A stretch of 64,000 nucleotides of DNA from Vibrio coralliilyticus (lineage in GTDB: Bacteria > Pseudomonadota > Gammaproteobacteria > Enterobacterales > Vibrionaceae). The notes beneath the pieces were generated by a model, which saw only the letters and a program-made list of their open reading frames with translations, made no database searches and had not been told where the DNA came from. The first letter of the stretch is position 1, and every line of letters starts with the position of its first letter. Positions 29,489 to 37,835 of this stretch are shown piece by piece. Location: NCBI RefSeq assembly GCF_024449095.1, contig NZ_CP024627.1, positions 2,170,001-2,234,000 on the forward strand, given 5' to 3'. Made by a program: the position numbers and the translations under genes.

Positions 29489-29937
29489 TCAAGACTAGCC
29501 CTGTGATAAACGCCTCTAACTAGAGGCGTTCTAGACGACTTAAGCGGGCTTTAGTCCGTCAAAGTAAAGATAATTACCTATCAGAGCTATTCCTCCTCAT
29601 CTAATTCTCAATTCCATGGGTTTGTTCAACATAGAAGCCCACTAGCCATTTTCGCTAATGCTGGTTTGTTAGTATTAAATACCTTACTCGTCTTTTTGCC
29701 TATCTACTATATACATTTAAAATGTGTATACGACGAACACGATTAAAAAATACGGTCTATCACCCCATAAAAGTAAAAGTGTAGCCTTACCTCATATTTT
29801 ATTTAATAAAAGCGACCACTATTGTATTTTTTCAATCATAGCTATTTAAATATACATTTATTTTATCTAAAAATAACTTAAACAATATGACACATAGAGT
29901 TATACTGACGAAGATATGGATGTAACGAAATATATTA
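29489..29937. other. AT-rich non-coding region before the LuxR-type gene
   Basis: 449 bp, markedly AT-rich from about 29640 on, unlike the flanking core genes. It contains the phosphatase terminator and presumably the promoter of the LuxR-type regulator. No ORF or RNA gene was recognised. The base composition suggests the start of a transferred segment. Confidence 0.45.
29509..29530 (+). terminator. Terminator after alkaline phosphatase
   Basis: AACGCCTCT, a 4-nt loop, AGAGGCGTT, 20 nt after the stop codon. The T-run after it is short (TTCTAG), so efficiency is uncertain. Confidence 0.65.
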
Positions 29938-29946
29938 GTGTATAAA

Positions 29947-30648
29947 ATGAATTATACTGACTTTGAAATGCTGCTAAGCAGGAAAATGTTAAGTACCATT
30001 GCTAAAAAGTTAAATTGCTTCGGTATACATTACTTTTCTTATGTAATTTACTCTAAAAAAGAAATGTCATCACATGCAATGGTTTCAAACTTTCCAAATT
30101 TTTGGTTAGCCAAATATAAGAAAGATAAACTGTATAAAGAAGATCCCATAATTAAGCATGCTCGAAAATCAATAGCACCTTTTTCATGGTTTGATGAGAA
30201 CTCCACTAAATTTGAAGATATTAAAGGAGTAGAGGTTGATTCGAGCAAGAGAAAGGACATGGTGACAGGGTATACTTTCACTTTGCATGATCACCTCAAC
30301 AACTTTGCCGCATTGACTGTATGTGATATCGAACATGAGACAGAATTTCATAACTTAGTTAAAGCTTGCGAGGACAAATTACAGATGGTATTGATTGATA
30401 CCCATCAGCAAGTCGTAGCATTACTATCACAACAAGTTCAAAAAGATCTTAAACCGATACACCTCACTGAACGTGAAAGAGAAGTATTGCATTGGGCTTG
30501 TATGGGGAAAACATACTCAGAAATATCTATTATCCTTGGTATCAAGCATGTGACCGTAAAGTATCATGTCTCCAACTTGTGTAAGAAGATAAACGCCAAT
30601 AACATCAAACAAGCCATTCGAAGATACACAGAGCTAGGCCTAATATAG
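29947..30648 (+). CDS. LuxR-family solo regulator with AHL-binding domain
   Basis: 233 residues from the ATG at 29947 (a GTG three codons earlier is also possible). An N-terminal autoinducer-binding domain (about 10-155) is followed by a GerE/LuxR HTH (about 165-233; LTEREREVLHWACMGKTYSEI). All six classical AHL-pocket positions can be matched: W and Y in FWLAKYKKDK, D and P in KEDPIIKHA, W in FSWFDE and G in TGYTFTL. No luxI/luxM-type synthase is visible, so it is a solo responding to the cell's own or foreign signals. The gene is AT-rich. It precedes an operon whose promoter has a lux-box-like palindrome. Confidence 0.85.
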   Translation: MNYTDFEMLLSRKMLSTIAKKLNCFGIHYFSYVIYSKKEMSSHAMVSNFPNFWLAKYKKDKLYKEDPIIKHARKSIAPFSWFDENSTKFEDIKGVEVDSSKRKDMVTGYTFTLHDHLNNFAALTVCDIEHETEFHNLVKACEDKLQMVLIDTHQQVVALLSQQVQKDLKPIHLTEREREVLHWACMGKTYSEISIILGIKHVTVKYHVSNLCKKINANNIKQAIRRYTELGLI

Positions 30649-30956
30649 CTGGTAATGAGCGCCCCAATCGCTCAACTTCTCGCTCCATAACTACTCTATA
30701 CCTCCCTCCTTATTGACTTATTAAACGATAACAGTACCTATAATTTATTATTTCCCTGGCAAAAATTCATTTAGGGACAATACCTAAATTAGTACAGACT
30801 TTGCCTAATAGGAAAACTTAATATATTGATTTTTTTGTCATCTAACTCTATTTGGTAAAACCCTATAATGACAAATAAAATAATAACATCTTACTTTTAA
30901 AAATGACTTTTTTGTCAATTTATGAATATAAACCATCGTTAGATATATTTTTACTA

Positions 30957-30976
30957 ACCTATCTATAAGGATAGTA
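30957..30976 (+). promoter_or_regulatory. Candidate lux box (LuxR-type operator)
   Basis: ACCTATCTATAAGGATAGTA fits the lux-box frame NNCT-N12-AGNN and has inverted CTATC/GATAG arms. Its centre (about 30966.5) lies 87 nt before the 72-aa gene's ribosome site region and roughly 34 bp before a TATATT hexamer, the class II activator geometry (operator at about -42). The adjacent regulator gene is LuxR-type. Inference from pattern only. Confidence 0.55.
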
Positions 30977-30997
30977 CCTTACTGAGTTGTTGCGTTT

Positions 30998-31003
30998 TAT
31001 ATT
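30998..31003 (+). promoter_or_regulatory. Candidate -10 hexamer of the LuxR-linked operon
   Basis: TATATT, with an expected start site near 31009. No good -35 hexamer is present; the lux-box-like sequence covers that position, as expected for an activator-dependent promoter. Confidence 0.4.
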
Positions 31004-31013
31004 ACTCCCTCTC

Positions 31014-31038
31014 GCCTAGGCATGTTTTCTAGGCTTTT
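31014..31038 (+). terminator. Terminator-like hairpin in the leader of the 72-aa gene
   Basis: GCCTAG, a 9-nt loop, CTAGGC, then TTTT. If transcription starts near 31009 it forms at the very 5' end of the mRNA and could stabilise or attenuate it. Confidence 0.4.
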
Positions 31039-31062
31039 GATTGAAAGATACAGAGGAAGGAA

Positions 31063-31281
31063 ATGAACACACATCAAGGCTTAGAAAGTAAATCGCTACA
31101 AACCAAAATTAAAACACCCAACGTCGCTTATGAACAACACTCTACATTAATTGTTGATAGTGAGGCCCCAGATATCATCGTACATGAATTGGATTGGGAT
31201 GATTATAAACGAGAAGATATTCAAACTGTGATGACGAACGTATTAACGCTTTCTCGATCCTTCCATTCCTCTGGGCAGTGA
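31063..31281 (+). CDS. Unrecognised 72-aa acidic protein, first gene of the LuxR-linked operon
   Basis: 72 residues; I recognise no family. GAGGAAGGAA before the ATG is a strong ribosome site, so translation is likely. Composition is acidic overall. The middle reads TLIVDSEAPDIIVHELDWDD and the C-terminal third is a probable helix (REDIQTVMTNVLTLSRSF) ending HSSGQ. There is no signal peptide, membrane helix or carrier-protein serine motif. It is 54 nt upstream of the MFS gene in the same direction. It might be a peptide precursor, a small adaptor or an enzyme fragment; none can be chosen. Confidence 0.65.
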   Translation: MNTHQGLESKSLQTKIKTPNVAYEQHSTLIVDSEAPDIIVHELDWDDYKREDIQTVMTNVLTLSRSFHSSGQ

Positions 31282-31335
31282 AGTCCTAGTCACCTCCAAC
31301 CTACTCTAAAAAACTAATGCAATAGGAAAATAAAC

Positions 31336-32493
31336 ATGCATTTATCTATATACATATTAAGCCTCAGCATTTTTGCCATGACCACTTCTGAGTTTATGGT
31401 TGCGGGTATGTTGCCCTCTATTTCAGATGCTCTGAACGTTAGCGTTCCAATGGCCAGTTTCCTAGTTTCTATTTTTGCAGCAAGCATTGTTGTTGGTGGA
31501 CCGGTTTTGACCCTGTTGTTATTCAGGTTCAAGCAAAAATCATCCCTGATATTTTTAATGTTGCTGTTTTTTGTCAGTCAGGTTATTGGTGCTGTTGCAG
31601 ACAACTATTCGACGATGGTTGTGTCTAGAGTCCTTGGAGGCGTAGCTGAATCTGCATTCTTTGGAGTCGCTATTTCTATCGCAGTTGGCATGGTGGATAG
31701 TGATAAGCAAGGCCGAGCGGCGTCCATTGTCTTAGCTGGAATAATGATAGCAAGTGTGGTGGGTTTACCCATGGCGACGCAAATCGATCAGAGTTTTGGT
31801 TGGCGATTCAGTTTTTGGCTCGTCGCATTACTAACGTTAGCGTGTACTGTCATTGTGATGTTCTCTGTGCCTAACTCCCCCCGCCCAATGAACGTATCAA
31901 TTAAAGCCGAACTGGCCACTTTGAAGAATAAGAACCTATGGGCAGCCTATTGCACCAGTGGGTTAATCATTGGCGCGACCTTCTCTGCCTTTACATTCTT
32001 TGCACCAATATTCACTCAAGCAACGCGGCTCGACCCATCCATGTTACCCGCTCTATTCGCTTGTTATGGTATTGCAACGGTTATAGGAAACATCATTGTC
32101 GGTCGATGGGCTGACAAGTACGCAATGCAAATCATGGTTATCGGCTTGCTGATACTCGCGACAGCCTTAATGCTGATGGCGTTAAACATTACTAACGCAA
32201 CCATCGCAATAGCGTGCGCAATAATTATCGGATTTGTCGGACTGCCGATGAACCCAGCAATGGTCACTCGTGTCATGCGTGTTTCGAACAATGGCGCATT
32301 GGTTAACTCTTTACACATGTCTGTGATTAATCTCGGCATTGTCGTAGGTTCATGGTTAAGCGGACTGCTGGTGCAAGCAAAATACGGCTGGAGTGCTCCT
32401 TTGTGGTTCGGTGTCGCCTTAGCACTACTTGGCTTAGTTAGCCTACTCCCTTATTTGAAAAACAATTCGTTAGTGTTGGAAATGGAAAAATAG
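31336..32493 (+). CDS. MFS transporter, DHA1-type drug/metabolite efflux
   Basis: 385 residues with about twelve transmembrane helices. The N-terminal helix ends in the DHA1-typical SIFAMTTSEFMVAGMLPSIS (motif D1-like), VVSRVLGGVAESAFFGVA follows, and the second half begins AAYCTSGLIIGATFSAFTFF with GRWADKYAMQ between helices 8 and 9. The proton-coupled AraJ/CmlA-like class exports sugars, drugs or small metabolites. It lies in a four-gene operon and its stop is 1 nt from the SDR start, which suggests export of the compound made or modified by the neighbouring redox enzymes. Confidence 0.88.
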   Translation: MHLSIYILSLSIFAMTTSEFMVAGMLPSISDALNVSVPMASFLVSIFAASIVVGGPVLTLLLFRFKQKSSLIFLMLLFFVSQVIGAVADNYSTMVVSRVLGGVAESAFFGVAISIAVGMVDSDKQGRAASIVLAGIMIASVVGLPMATQIDQSFGWRFSFWLVALLTLACTVIVMFSVPNSPRPMNVSIKAELATLKNKNLWAAYCTSGLIIGATFSAFTFFAPIFTQATRLDPSMLPALFACYGIATVIGNIIVGRWADKYAMQIMVIGLLILATALMLMALNITNATIAIACAIIIGFVGLPMNPAMVTRVMRVSNNGALVNSLHMSVINLGIVVGSWLSGLLVQAKYGWSAPLWFGVALALLGLVSLLPYLKNNSLVLEMEK

Positions 32494-32494
32494 T

Positions 32495-33244
32495 ATGAAT
32501 ACGTCATTTGAAGGCAAATATATATTGATTACAGGAGCGGCTGGTGGCCTTGGTACACAGCTTGCTCGTACATATGCGCAGCTTGGAGCAAACTTGCTCT
32601 TAGCCTCAAGAAATAAAGCGAAGCTGGATGATTTAGCCACTAGCTTAGCGCAGTTCGGGGGGGCTTATCATACTTTTCCATTTGACATGGCTAGCCAACA
32701 CGGTGTCGAAGATTTGTTTAATCGCATTTCTAAAAAGATCGATCACATCGATATTGCCATTAACAATGCGGGTAGTTTTGCTGCGGGGGAGTTAAGTGAA
32801 GGAGAGTTTGAGCAACTGATAAATATCAACTTAACTGGCACATGGCGCTGTTTAAATGCAGAGCTAGCTTTGATGTCAAAGGGCAACAAGGGGGTCATTG
32901 TCAATATATCTTCACTGATAGGCAGAAACCTAACGGCTCCCGGCCTTTCCGCTTATGCCGCTTCCAAAGCCGGACTTGAGGCTCTTTCTCGCTCACTTGC
33001 AAAAGAATATATCGGTCAAGGAGTCCGAATTAATACTGTTAGCCCAGGTGCTTTCGACACCGATATGTCGCTGCTTCCCGGAGAATCACGGGAAGAGCGA
33101 AATAAACGCTTTGCGCCACTGATCCCTGCTGGCCGCATAGCGACGCTAGAGGAAGTTGCGAATACAGTGGTTTGGGTCAGCTCGGATGAAGCCAGCTTTT
33201 TTGTAGGCCACGATTTCGTCATCGATGGTGGCGCTAGTCACTAG
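32495..33244 (+). CDS. Short-chain dehydrogenase/reductase (FabG-like SDR)
   Basis: 249 residues of a classical SDR: cofactor motif LITGAAGGLGTQLA (TGxxxGxG), NNAGSF, catalytic Ser in VNISSLIG, Y-x3-K in SAYAASKAG, then PGAFDTDM. The C-terminal FVVDGG-type end (FVIDGGASH) is typical of FabG/oxidoreductases using NAD(P)H. The substrate is unknown: a keto/hydroxy acyl or small-molecule group is likely. It starts 1 nt after the MFS stop (tight operon) and is followed by the flavin reductase gene after 8 nt. Confidence 0.88.
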   Translation: MNTSFEGKYILITGAAGGLGTQLARTYAQLGANLLLASRNKAKLDDLATSLAQFGGAYHTFPFDMASQHGVEDLFNRISKKIDHIDIAINNAGSFAAGELSEGEFEQLININLTGTWRCLNAELALMSKGNKGVIVNISSLIGRNLTAPGLSAYAASKAGLEALSRSLAKEYIGQGVRINTVSPGAFDTDMSLLPGESREERNKRFAPLIPAGRIATLEEVANTVVWVSSDEASFFVGHDFVIDGGASH

Positions 33245-33252
33245 GAGTAAGC

Positions 33253-33933
33253 ATGAGTAATATTGAATTGTCGGTCGTATCTTCAGAACCACTGAATCAG
33301 CATGTGCAGAAAGTCATGTTAAAGCCAAGCATTCCCCTCGAGTTTCAAGCTGGGCAGTACATGGCACTTGCTGTGGGTTCTGATAATTGTCGTTATTATT
33401 CAATCGCGTCCCCAGAAATGGAGTCCGAGCTGATTGAGTTACACATTGCATCAACCCATACCAGCAAAAACGGGTTAGAGAAGTTACTTGAGAGCAAGCA
33501 AGCAAGGCTAGTCAAGCTGGGGGGGAAAGCGGTTCTGAGAAAAGACTCTTGTGCGCCAGTACTGTTAGTCGCAGGTGGTGTAGGCTTTTCTTATGTTCGT
33601 TCAATCTTGCTGAGCTCCCTTGCAATTTCGCCAAACCGAGATGTACATGTTTATTGGGTCGCTAGAGAAGAAAAGCAACTATACGCATTAGAGGAATTGA
33701 ACGATTTGGTTGCACGGTATCAGAACTTGAAGTTGACCACAGTCGTAAAAACTGAAAAATCGCCTCGTGGTATCGACCTTCTGTTTGAAGAGATAAAGCA
33801 TGAATATAAAACGCTAGCTCATTCGGAAGTATACATATCGGGTAGATTTGATACGTCGCATATTTTGCGTGAACGTTTAACAAAAGAACTCCATGCAGTG
33901 CCGAAAAATATTTTTAGTGACGCTTTCTCTTAG
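33253..33933 (+). CDS. Fre/LuxG-like NAD(P)H-flavin reductase
   Basis: 226 residues of the ferredoxin-reductase superfamily, length close to Fre (233). The N-terminal beta barrel has GQYMALAV and the flavin motif RYYSIASP (RxYS). The C-terminal nucleotide domain has LLVAGGVGFSYVRSIL, VYWVAREEKQLYALEEL and VYISGRF. It would supply free reduced flavin or electrons to a partner. No luciferase or flavin monooxygenase is adjacent, so the acceptor is unknown. GGAG precedes the ATG. The operon ends at the hairpin 33940-33971. Confidence 0.85.
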   Translation: MSNIELSVVSSEPLNQHVQKVMLKPSIPLEFQAGQYMALAVGSDNCRYYSIASPEMESELIELHIASTHTSKNGLEKLLESKQARLVKLGGKAVLRKDSCAPVLLVAGGVGFSYVRSILLSSLAISPNRDVHVYWVAREEKQLYALEELNDLVARYQNLKLTTVVKTEKSPRGIDLLFEEIKHEYKTLAHSEVYISGRFDTSHILRERLTKELHAVPKNIFSDAFS

Positions 33934-33939
33934 TTAATA

Positions 33940-33971
33940 AATGAAGCCACAAGGTAACTTGTGGCTTCATT
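33940..33971 (+). terminator. Terminator of the LuxR-linked operon
   Basis: A perfect 14-bp stem (AATGAAGCCACAAG, loop GTAA) followed by ATTATT, just after the flavin reductase stop. Confidence 0.85.
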
Positions 33972-34061
33972 ATTATTGGTAATAATAAATTTATTAAATT
34001 TCATGGCCACAGGTTAAAGGTAAGACTTACTGAAAAACCATGATCAACTTTTAAAAGTGCG

Positions 34062-34511
34062 CTAGTTCTTTTTAGCCCATTCAGGTAAGTTTTGGATGTG
34101 GTCCTGCCAGTCCACCACATCAATCTCATACACTACTTTATTGCGTACGCTTTCACCCGCTGCATGCATCGCCGACTTAGACCCTGTGATTAGAGGATGC
34201 CATTCAGGAATAGGTTGCTTCTCTGCTAATAAGCGATAAGCACAAGTGTGTGGTAGCCAAGTGAAATCATCGATGTCTTCTCGGGTGAGTTTGGTGCATT
34301 CCTCTCCTGATGTGAAGCGATTGGGATAATCTTTGCAGGAACAGGTTTTACTGTTTAACCAGCTGCAAGCCACATTGGTGTAATAGATTTCATCCGTATC
34401 TTCATCCATGAGCTTATGTAGGCAACATTTCCCACAGCCGTCACAGAGGGCTTCCCACTCTTGCTCGGTCATTTGTTCTAGTGATTTACTTTCCCAAAAT
34501 GGCTGGCTCAT
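34062..34511 (-). CDS. ycgN: YcgN family cysteine-cluster protein (UPF0260)
   Basis: 149 residues from the ATG at 34511 ([20 protein letters not shown]); the frame extends 60 nt further but that part is unconserved. The cysteine cluster [32 protein letters not shown] resembles YkgJ-type Fe-S/zinc binding proteins. Function unknown; cytoplasmic. It lies by itself between the LuxR-linked operon and a DUF2850 gene. Confidence 0.9.
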   Translation of the reverse strand: MSQPFWESKSLEQMTEQEWEALCDGCGKCCLHKLMDEDTDEIYYTNVACSWLNSKTCSCKDYPNRFTSGEECTKLTREDIDDFTWLPHTCAYRLLAEKQPIPEWHPLITGSKSAMHAAGESVRNKVVYEIDVVDWQDHIQNLPEWAKKN

Positions 34512-34656
34512 AACATTACTTCGTATCGGACAAGGGGAGCGATTTATACCGTTTAGGCGAGTAAAGTTCAAGGGGAATTTTCATGCTGAACGAAGCCATG
34601 ATAACAGTATTTTTAGCACTTTCGAAAACGGCTTGATAAGCCATCATCCAAAGAAT

Positions 34657-35064
34657 TTAGCGACCTCTCATTGGATGACCTAAAGCGTAATCTTTTGTAG
34701 GTTGCTTGAGATATTTAGCTTTATAGGTGCCATTAAGGTGTACCAAAGTACCTCTTAAGCGATCTAAATGGTAACGCTGTTCACTATTACCTAAATTAAA
34801 CGCCAGAGTTTCACCATCAAACAAGAAGTGTGTACTAATTAAATCTTCGTTCCAATAGATACCCTCTTCTGCGACGTGAAGTGTGTTTGCAGCATAAGTT
34901 GCGACGTTCGACTCTTCCCAGACACCCAGTAATTCTTGGCGCGCCAACTGGTATTCATGATCAACCATTAAGTAGATGCCAACACCCACCATAATCGATC
35001 CACAAAACCCAATAACAGAGAGTATTTTACTGGAATGCTTTGCCCAAAAGCTTTTAGTGCTCAT
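34657..35064 (-). CDS. DUF2850 membrane-anchored protein
   Basis: 135 residues. One transmembrane helix (ILSVIGFCGSIMVGVGIYLMV, residues 14-34) follows a basic N-terminus, so the rest, starting LARQELLGVWEESNVATYAA, is probably periplasmic. It matches DUF2850, a family I know only from Vibrio and near relatives. Beta-rich lipocalin-like pattern (GVW..) but function unknown. Located directly upstream of ycgN on the same strand, 145 nt apart. Confidence 0.72.
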   Translation of the reverse strand: MSTKSFWAKHSSKILSVIGFCGSIMVGVGIYLMVDHEYQLARQELLGVWEESNVATYAANTLHVAEEGIYWNEDLISTHFLFDGETLAFNLGNSEQRYHLDRLRGTLVHLNGTYKAKYLKQPTKDYALGHPMRGR

Positions 35065-35353
35065 TTAACACAACACTCCTAATTATATTTTTCATTCCAA
35101 AACGCCAAAAAGCGCTCTCCCTAGCCTCTAAGCTTAGCGGAGTACGTTCAAAACCAACAAATAGTTAAATCAGAGCAAACCATTCAATTTTTCGCTCTCT
35201 TCCACTATTCACACAAAATATACAGGCGTCCAAATCCACAGCGTTATTAAATTGGCTATAGAATTTGCTATAGAAATAACACATAAATTTTATACTGCTA
35301 TACGCGATCTTTTTTGCTACTATCGCGCCCTTATTTTTAATGAGATCGTAAGT

Positions 35354-35602
35354 ATGGAATGCAGATTGGGTTGTGGAGCATGTTGTATCGCACCGAGTAT
35401 TTCTTCTCCAATTCCTGGTATGCCAAAAGGCAAACCTGCCGGAATACGGTGTGTTCAGCTCAACGAAGACAATTTGTGTAAGTTATTTGGTAAGCCTGAA
35501 AGGCCGAAAGTTTGTTATGAATTCAAGCCTTGTCCTGTCGTTTGTGGTGACACCAACCAACACGCGCTCGACAACATAACCGAACTTGAAAGACTGACAT
35601 AA
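35354..35602 (+). CDS. YkgJ-family cysteine-cluster protein
   Basis: 82 residues from the ATG at 35354, which gives MECRLGCGACCIAPSISS; the longer frame to 35252 adds an unconserved AT-rich extension. The cluster CRLGCGACC..CVQL..LCKLF..CYEFKPCPVVCG is the YkgJ/CxxCxxCC zinc- or iron-binding type. Function unknown. It lies close to ycgN, a related cysteine-cluster gene. Confidence 0.83.
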   Translation: MECRLGCGACCIAPSISSPIPGMPKGKPAGIRCVQLNEDNLCKLFGKPERPKVCYEFKPCPVVCGDTNQHALDNITELERLT

Positions 35603-35644
35603 GTTAACAGCTTATTGGCAGATTCAGGCAAAGCATCACAAACA

Positions 35645-35670
35645 AAAAGGAGCTCCAAAGAGCTCCTGTT
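35645..35670 (-). terminator. Terminator of the transglycosylase gene
   Basis: AGGAGCTC, loop CAAA, GAGCTCCT; on the minus strand T5 follows, ending the gene at 35679. Confidence 0.82.
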
Positions 35671-35678
35671 CAGAACAA

Positions 35679-36650
35679 TTACAATACGATTCTATCGGCC
35701 AAATGGCTGACAGCCAAAGCGAAATAGTACGAACGGTTCCACTTCATCAATACATTGTAGTTATTGTAAACTAGGTAAACACGGCCATTCGCATCATCTG
35801 GGGCTATCAACCAGGCTTTAATATCTTCATCCAGTTTGGGAAGTGGACGCCCATCGTAACGCGACACGCCTAGCTTGCTCCACTCCTGAAGGTATTTTCC
35901 TTTTGCCTCACTGCGCCCCTGAATACTGGTATCGAAACCATTTGGCAGTTTAACCTGACGCCCCCAAGTATAAGAGTCGGTCCAACCTGACTGGCTTAAG
36001 TAATTGGCCGCCGAAGCGAATACATCACTTTCGTTGTTCCAAATATCTTTCTTGCCATCACCGTTACCATCCGCAGCATAATTTAGGAAAGAACTCGGCA
36101 TAAACTGGCATTGCCCCATCGCCCCAGCCCAAGACCCCTTCATGTTTTCAGGTTTGATATGGCCTTCTTCCAGGATAGTTAACGCCGCCATCGCTTCATT
36201 ACGGAAAAATGCTTCACGGCGACCGTCATAAGCCATGGTCGATAAGGCATCAATGACGCTGTAATTACCGGTAAATTTACCAAAATTACTCTCAACGCCC
36301 CAAAGCGCGACAATAAATCGAGGTTGAACGCCGTATTCCTCACCAATACGATCAAGCTCACTTTTATGCTTGGTGTAAAGCTCTTTAGCCTGTTTGACTT
36401 TCCAGTCAGGCACCGCTCGCGGAATGTATTCATCCAGTGTGAGTTTTTTTTCTGGTTGGTTACGATCGGCTTTCACGGCCCGTGGTTTATATGTCACATC
36501 CTCAAAGGCTGCTGAAATCGTACGCTCAGAAATGCCCTTGGTTCGCGCTTCTTGTTTTAATCCTTCAACGTATTGCTCAAAGCTCAGCTCATTGGCAAAA
36601 GCTGAGCTCGCAATCGTTGCACCTAGTATGACTGACAATATTTTTTTCAC
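35679..36650 (-). CDS. MltB-family lytic murein transglycosylase
   Basis: 323 residues from a GTG at 36650, chosen because AAGGAGG lies 5 nt upstream; the TTG at 36668 is on the wrong side of that ribosome site. A Sec signal (VKKILSVILGATIASSAFA) has no lipobox, so it is a soluble periplasmic homologue rather than lipoprotein MltB. The SLT fold shows catalytic Glu in ALWGVESNFGK, GSWAGAMGQCQFMPSSFLNY and DGKKDIWN. It cleaves glycan strands to 1,6-anhydro ends during wall turnover. It lies upstream of ycgL on the chromosome as in other vibrios. Confidence 0.9.
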   Translation of the reverse strand: MKKILSVILGATIASSAFANELSFEQYVEGLKQEARTKGISERTISAAFEDVTYKPRAVKADRNQPEKKLTLDEYIPRAVPDWKVKQAKELYTKHKSELDRIGEEYGVQPRFIVALWGVESNFGKFTGNYSVIDALSTMAYDGRREAFFRNEAMAALTILEEGHIKPENMKGSWAGAMGQCQFMPSSFLNYAADGNGDGKKDIWNNESDVFASAANYLSQSGWTDSYTWGRQVKLPNGFDTSIQGRSEAKGKYLQEWSKLGVSRYDGRPLPKLDEDIKAWLIAPDDANGRVYLVYNNYNVLMKWNRSYYFALAVSHLADRIVL

Positions 36651-36711
36651 ATTGCCCTCCTTGAGCAATATTATGAGTCGCCAATAACTTCCCTATTATA
36701 GAAGAGAGAAG

Positions 36712-36993
36712 TTATTCTGATTGCTGGCGCGCTTTCTGTTCTTTATATTCGTCTAATAGATTCTTCGGTGGTGGCGGCAACTGAAGGAAAAAACCTTCCT
36801 CTTTCATTGATTGTTTCACTTTCTCAATGTCGACTTGAGCCAGTTGGCGCCCATCCAAGTTCACCATCATTACCATGGTAGGTTTGCCAAACATTTGCAT
36901 TAATGTGTCAGGAACTTGTGAAAAATCATCCTTTTTCGGGATGTATAAGTATGCGCCTTCTTTTTTAGAACTTTTGTAAATTGCACAAAGCAT
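36712..36993 (-). CDS. ycgL: YcgL domain protein
   Basis: 93 residues matching the YcgL family: [18 protein letters not shown], then [12 protein letters not shown] and [15 protein letters not shown] small cytoplasmic protein of unknown function that usually sits divergently from minCDE, as here. It probably shares a transcript with the downstream transglycosylase gene (62-nt gap). Confidence 0.92.
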   Translation of the reverse strand: MLCAIYKSSKKEGAYLYIPKKDDFSQVPDTLMQMFGKPTMVMMVNLDGRQLAQVDIEKVKQSMKEEGFFLQLPPPPKNLLDEYKEQKARQQSE

Positions 36994-37154
36994 GGGAAGC
37001 CTTTTGTCTGTTGAGATTCAGAGAACGTCAATGTTTCGCTATTTTTGAGAGCAAAACACTCAAATGAGTGCAAGATAACTTGCTGTGCTTAATGTGGGAA
37101 TATAACATGACAACCCTAGTCTCAGGCAACGTCCTTACGAGGTTTCCAAAAAAG

Positions 37155-37817
37155 ATGTCGAGTTCACCGGACCTGAAAGGTAGTAGTTTTACTTTGTCCG
37201 TTTTACACCTTTCAAATAACGATGTTGAAAATACCATTCAATTTCTCAGCGAAAAAGTCGAACAAGCACCGGCTTTTTTTGCTCAAGCCCCTGTTGTCAT
37301 CAATATTTCAAAAGTTGATGGTGATATTGACTTTGCGAGACTAAAACAAGGAATTTCACAGGCGGGTATGATTCCTGTTGGCGTGACAGGGTGTCGTGAT
37401 AAACGAACTCAGAACATGGCTTCAGATGCTGGTTTCGCCATCATGTCCGCTAGTAAATCGCCGTCTCAGGCGCCGGCTAAACTGGCTCCAACTAAAATCA
37501 TTCGCACGCCTGTCCGTTCAGGGCAGCAGATTTATGCGAAAGATTGTGATTTGGTAGTATTAAGCCATGTCAGCGAAGGGGCCGAGGTTATTGCAGATGG
37601 TTCTATTCATATTCACGGAACACTTCGTGGTCGCGCGATTGCTGGTGCCAGTGGAAACACAGGTGCGGTGATCATCTGCAATAAGCTCAATGCCGAATTA
37701 ATGTCGATTGCCGGACACTATTGGCTTACCGAACAGTTTGCTGATGAATTCTGGCAGAAAAAAATTATGTTCAGTTTGGACAATGACTCGCTCAAGTTCG
37801 AGTTGTTAACCGTTTAA
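37155..37817 (+). CDS. minC: Septum-site determining protein MinC
   Basis: Inhibitor of FtsZ assembly that blocks polar division. The 220 residues from the ATG at 37155 start [19 protein letters not shown] as in other vibrios; the frame extends upstream to 37068 through the promoter region. The N-terminal domain (1-105) is joined by a Pro/Ala linker ([13 protein letters not shown]) to the C-terminal beta-helix ([38 protein letters not shown]) that binds MinD. First gene of minCDE; minD starts 18 nt after the stop. Confidence 0.95.
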   Translation: MSSSPDLKGSSFTLSVLHLSNNDVENTIQFLSEKVEQAPAFFAQAPVVINISKVDGDIDFARLKQGISQAGMIPVGVTGCRDKRTQNMASDAGFAIMSASKSPSQAPAKLAPTKIIRTPVRSGQQIYAKDCDLVVLSHVSEGAEVIADGSIHIHGTLRGRAIAGASGNTGAVIICNKLNAELMSIAGHYWLTEQFADEFWQKKIMFSLDNDSLKFELLTV

Positions 37818-37835
37818 GATTATAAGGAACACATA

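Larger units (their letters stand above)
30649..31062. other. AT-rich control region of the LuxR-linked operon
   Basis: 414 bp, no gene. Its right part holds the candidate lux box (30957-30976), a -10-like hexamer (30998-31003), a hairpin in the leader (31014-31038) and GAGGAAGGAA before the 72-aa gene. The left part (30720-30950) is AT-rich with nothing recognised. Confidence 0.6.

Noticed and set aside
33253..33933. Luciferase lux operon component (luxG)
   Set aside because: The protein is Fre/LuxG-like, but no luxCDABE genes are in the window and its neighbours are MFS and SDR genes.
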